Assembly (NCBI RefSeq): GCF_048820915.1 | Contig: NZ_JBMERR010000008.1 | Span: 1 to 64,000 of the forward strand | From: Cribrihabitans_A pelagius | Lineage (GTDB): Bacteria; Pseudomonadota; Alphaproteobacteria; Rhodobacterales; Rhodobacteraceae | Length of the DNA stretch: 64,000 bases | Reading direction: 5' to 3' | Shown: in pieces, positions 59,761 to 64,000 of the stretch | Numbering within the stretch: the stretch's first letter is position 1 | Layout: the number at the start of each line of letters is the position of its first letter | Made by a program: the position numbers and the translations under genes | Notes under the pieces: model-generated | The model's database searches: none | What the model saw: only the letters and a program-made list of their open reading frames with translations | Told to the model about the DNA's origin: nothing

Positions 59761-60516
59761 ATGCAACTCACGGAAATTGCGCTGCTTGTTGCCGCCGGAG
59801 CGGGCGCGGGCGTGCTCAATGCGGTGGCGGGGGGCGGCACATTCCTGACTTTCCCGGCGCTCATATGGCTGGGCCTTCCACCTGTGGCCGCCAACGCCAC
59901 CGCGACGCTGTCGGCGCTGCCGGGCTATGCGGGCAGCGCCTGGGGCTTCCGCCGTGACCTCAAGGCCGAGGGCGCGCTGAGCTTGCGCGCCACCGCCCTG
60001 ATCGCGGCGCTGGGCGGGCTGGCCGGGGCTGGCTTGCTGATCGTCACCCCGGGCGAAGTCTTCATTGGCGTGGTGCCCTGGCTGCTGCTCGCGGCGACCT
60101 CGCTGTTTGCCGCCGGCCCTGCGCTGCTGCGCCGGGCGCGCCGCTACGGCAGCGCGGCGGCGGGACCGGTGACCTCCGCGGCGGCGATCTTTGCGGTGTC
60201 GGTCTATGGCGGCTATTTCAACGGTGGGCTGGGGATTGTGCTGCTCGCGGCCTTTGGTCTGTTGGGCTATGTCAGCCTGCACGGGATGAACGGTCTGAAG
60301 ACCCTGCTGTCGGCGGTGCTGTCGCTGATTCCGGCCGCCACCTTCGCCGTGGCCGGGCTGATTGCCTGGGAACAGGCGATGGTGCTGGCGCTGGCAACGG
60401 GGGCGGGGGGCTTTGGCGGCGCCTGGATCAGCCGCCGTATCCAGCGCACCCAGCTGCTGCGCGGCTTTGTCACCCTCACCGGCGCGGCGCTGACGCTGGC
60501 GTTCTTCATGAACTGA
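59761..60516 (+). CDS. TSUP (TauE/SafE) family membrane permease
   Basis: The 251-residue permease of the 4-toluene sulfonate uptake family has eight predicted helices and the characteristic half-repeats AGVLNAVAGGGTFLTFPALIWLGLPPVAANATATLS and VYGGYFNGGLGIVLLAAFGLLGYVSLHGMNGLKTLLS. Members export sulfite or sulfoacetate, or carry other small anions. GAGGACCCTGCC precedes the start. It is 130 bases after the oxidase cluster and may be an independent unit. It is separate from the tauABC locus, so substrate is open. Confidence 0.87.
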   Translation: MQLTEIALLVAAGAGAGVLNAVAGGGTFLTFPALIWLGLPPVAANATATLSALPGYAGSAWGFRRDLKAEGALSLRATALIAALGGLAGAGLLIVTPGEVFIGVVPWLLLAATSLFAAGPALLRRARRYGSAAAGPVTSAAAIFAVSVYGGYFNGGLGIVLLAAFGLLGYVSLHGMNGLKTLLSAVLSLIPAATFAVAGLIAWEQAMVLALATGAGGFGGAWISRRIQRTQLLRGFVTLTGAALTLAFFMN

Positions 60517-60532
60517 GCCACCGGCACAAAAA

Positions 60533-60576
60533 GGGCGCGGCCTCCGCCAGATGGCAGGAGGCCGCGCCCATTTTTT
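60533..60576. terminator. Bidirectional terminator between TSUP gene and katG
   Basis: Perfect 13-bp stem GGGCGCGGCCTCC / GGAGGCCGCGCCC with 11-base loop, flanked by AAAAA on the left and TTTTTT on the right. It serves both convergent genes. Confidence 0.92.
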
Positions 60577-60599
60577 GTCACTGGCCGCAAGCGGCGGGA

Positions 60600-62813
<2,214 letters not shown>

Positions 62814-62998
62814 GTCTGTCTCCGATCTTGGCTGTCGTGCTGAGTGCGGTGCGGCCGCTCCTCTCCGGCCGCTGAGTTTTGCCCGGCACCCGGCATTCGG
62901 GGGGAGGCGCCGGGACCGTCCTGCTGTCGAATCGAGCCTAGCAAAGGAATTCCATTGGACTAAGTTGCATTTACTGATCGGACTGATAATCAAAGCCT
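62814..62998. promoter_or_regulatory. Divergent katG/oxyR promoter region
   Basis: 185 bases, AT-rich next to oxyR. TGATCGG and GATCA segments surround GATAATCAAAGCCTAT, which carries OxyR-like GATA/CTAT half-sites. Placement between the genes supports OxyR control; exact boundaries are uncertain. oxyR itself has no ribosome site before its ATG. Confidence 0.45.
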
Positions 62999-63916
62999 AT
63001 GATCAATCTGACCCTCCGCCAGCTCCGCTATTTTGAATCGCTGGCCCGGCACCGGCACTTTGGCCGCGCCGCCGAGGCTTCCGCGGTGTCGCAGCCAGCG
63101 CTGTCGGTGCAGATCAAGGAACTGGAGGAAACCCTTGGCGTGCAACTGGTCGAACGCGGCGCCCGGCAGGTGCGGCTGACCCGGCTGGGCGAGGAACTGG
63201 CGGAGCGGGCCCGCGCCATCCTGCGCTCGGTTGACGAGCTGGGGGAGCTGGCGCGTGCCTCCCGCGATGGGCTGGCGGGGCGGCTGCGGCTGGGGGTGAT
63301 CCCGACCGTTGCTCCCTACCTGCTGCCTGCCATCGCCAGCCAGCTGACCCGGCTGCACACCGGGCTGGATTTGCAGGTGCGCGAAACGGTGACGCCCCGG
63401 CTGCTGCAGGAGCTGGCGGAGGGGCGGCTGGATACGGCCGTGGTGGCGCTGCCGGTGTCGGAGCCCGCCTTCGAAGAGGTGGCGCTGTTTTCCGAAAGCT
63501 TCGTGCTGGTACGCCCGGAGGCGGACGCGGGCAAACCGGTGCCGGACGGCGAAGACTTGCGGCGGATGCGGCTCCTCCTGCTGGAGGAGGGCCACTGCTT
63601 CCGCGACCAGGCGCTGTCGTTCTGCAACATGCAGTCCGCCGCCCCGCGCGAGCTGATGGACGGAAGCTCGCTGTCGACGCTGGTGCAGATGGTGGGCGCG
63701 GGCATCGGGGTGACGCTGATCCCGGAGATGGCGGTGCCGGTAGAGACCCGCTCGGCCCGCGTCTCGGTCGCCCGATTTGCCGACCCGCAGCCCGCCCGCA
63801 CCATCGGCATGATCTGGCGCCGCTCCAACCCGCTGGCGCGGCAGCTGATGCAGGTGGCCGATGTGGTGCGCGACTCGGCCGGGGTCTTGCGGCAGGCGCG
63901 TGCGCGGCTGCCGTAA
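62999..63916 (+). CDS. oxyR: Peroxide-sensing regulator OxyR
   Basis: The 305-residue LysR-family activator has a helix-turn-helix at about 1-60 (LRQLRYFESLARHRHFGRAAEASAVSQPALSVQIKELEE). The redox pair Cys200 and Cys209 lies in EGHCFRDQALSFC, equal in spacing to Cys199/Cys208 of E. coli OxyR, which form a disulfide on peroxide exposure. Divergent from katG, the usual arrangement in alphaproteobacteria. The ATG has no clear Shine-Dalgarno, so leaderless or weak translation is possible. Confidence 0.94.
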   Translation: MINLTLRQLRYFESLARHRHFGRAAEASAVSQPALSVQIKELEETLGVQLVERGARQVRLTRLGEELAERARAILRSVDELGELARASRDGLAGRLRLGVIPTVAPYLLPAIASQLTRLHTGLDLQVRETVTPRLLQELAEGRLDTAVVALPVSEPAFEEVALFSESFVLVRPEADAGKPVPDGEDLRRMRLLLLEEGHCFRDQALSFCNMQSAAPRELMDGSSLSTLVQMVGAGIGVTLIPEMAVPVETRSARVSVARFADPQPARTIGMIWRRSNPLARQLMQVADVVRDSAGVLRQARARLP

Positions 63917-63971
63917 CCGGGCGGGCAAGGGGCGGGGGCGCAATTTTCCGGCCCGGCCCGCGCAGCCGCTG

Positions 63972-63999
63972 TTGACTCCGCCCCGAACCCCGATATAAG
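63972..63999 (+). promoter_or_regulatory. Sigma-70-type promoter pointing out of the window
   Basis: TTGACT and TATAAG separated by 16 bases, near consensus, on the plus strand at the right edge. The gene it drives is outside the window; such strong promoters often serve tRNA or other stable RNA genes. Confidence 0.5.
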
Positions 64000-64000
64000 C

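Overview
The window looks like a GC-rich chromosomal segment of a marine Roseobacter-group alphaproteobacterium (Rhodobacteraceae; Leisingera/Phaeobacter-like gene content). The support is a TRAP transporter, a Rieske/flavoprotein N-demethylation cluster, ectABC with a dedicated aspartate kinase, a TauABC-type transporter, coxMNOP-like oxidase genes, and dense ATGA/TGATG gene overlaps. No rRNA, tRNA or CRISPR array was recognised.

Layout. 0-0.13 kb: the end of an IS5-family element abutting the last codon of an agmatinase-family gene. 0.1-5.1 kb: TRAP transporter (dctPQM) plus ureohydrolase with a divergent LysR regulator, probably for a guanidino acid. 5.1-6.8 kb: gene-poor IS graveyard. 6.8-10.1 kb: rimK, an aspartoacylase-family partner and a DUF481 outer-membrane protein. 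10.2-11.6 kb: TetR and AhpD-like pair with a palindromic operator. 11.7-19.8 kb: six-gene operon (spermidine-type ABC importer, TMADH-like flavoprotein, Rieske oxygenase) facing a BetI-like TetR gene, with two identical 18-bp operators between them. 19.8-28.6 kb: osmolyte island (otsBA, GH15 hydrolase, MarR regulator, ectABC-ask). 28.7-38.3 kb: flavoprotein, then an envelope/stress operon (AI-2E, YihY, DUF3618, holin-X, a helical stress protein and an unlisted 22-aa membrane peptide) beside an HWE-type kinase and two receiver proteins. 38.6-43.4 kb: YcaO, TfuA, a HExxH metallopeptidase and a protein ending in six SGAKV pentapeptides. 43.5-54.7 kb: adenylate cyclase-TPR protein, GNAT, TauABC-like importer, HisD paralogue, DMGDH-like protein and LysR. 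55-60.5 kb: alternative cytochrome oxidase and a TSUP permease. 60.6-63.9 kb: katG/oxyR divergent pair, then a promoter pointing out of the window.

The strongest candidate for an undescribed system is the YcaO-TfuA-peptidase-SGAKV cluster: a complete thioamidation-type pair next to a protein whose tail repeats are preserved in amino acids but differ in synonymous codons. Other items of interest are the N-demethylation operon with twin operators, an Ig/cadherin-like insertion in the TauC-like permease, and an EcfG-like promoter before the small-peptide stress operon.

Much of the region concerns small nitrogenous and sulfonated osmolytes: import (TRAP, Pot-type, Tau-type), demethylation or oxidation, and synthesis of trehalose and ectoine. 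Substrates are inferred from family and context only.
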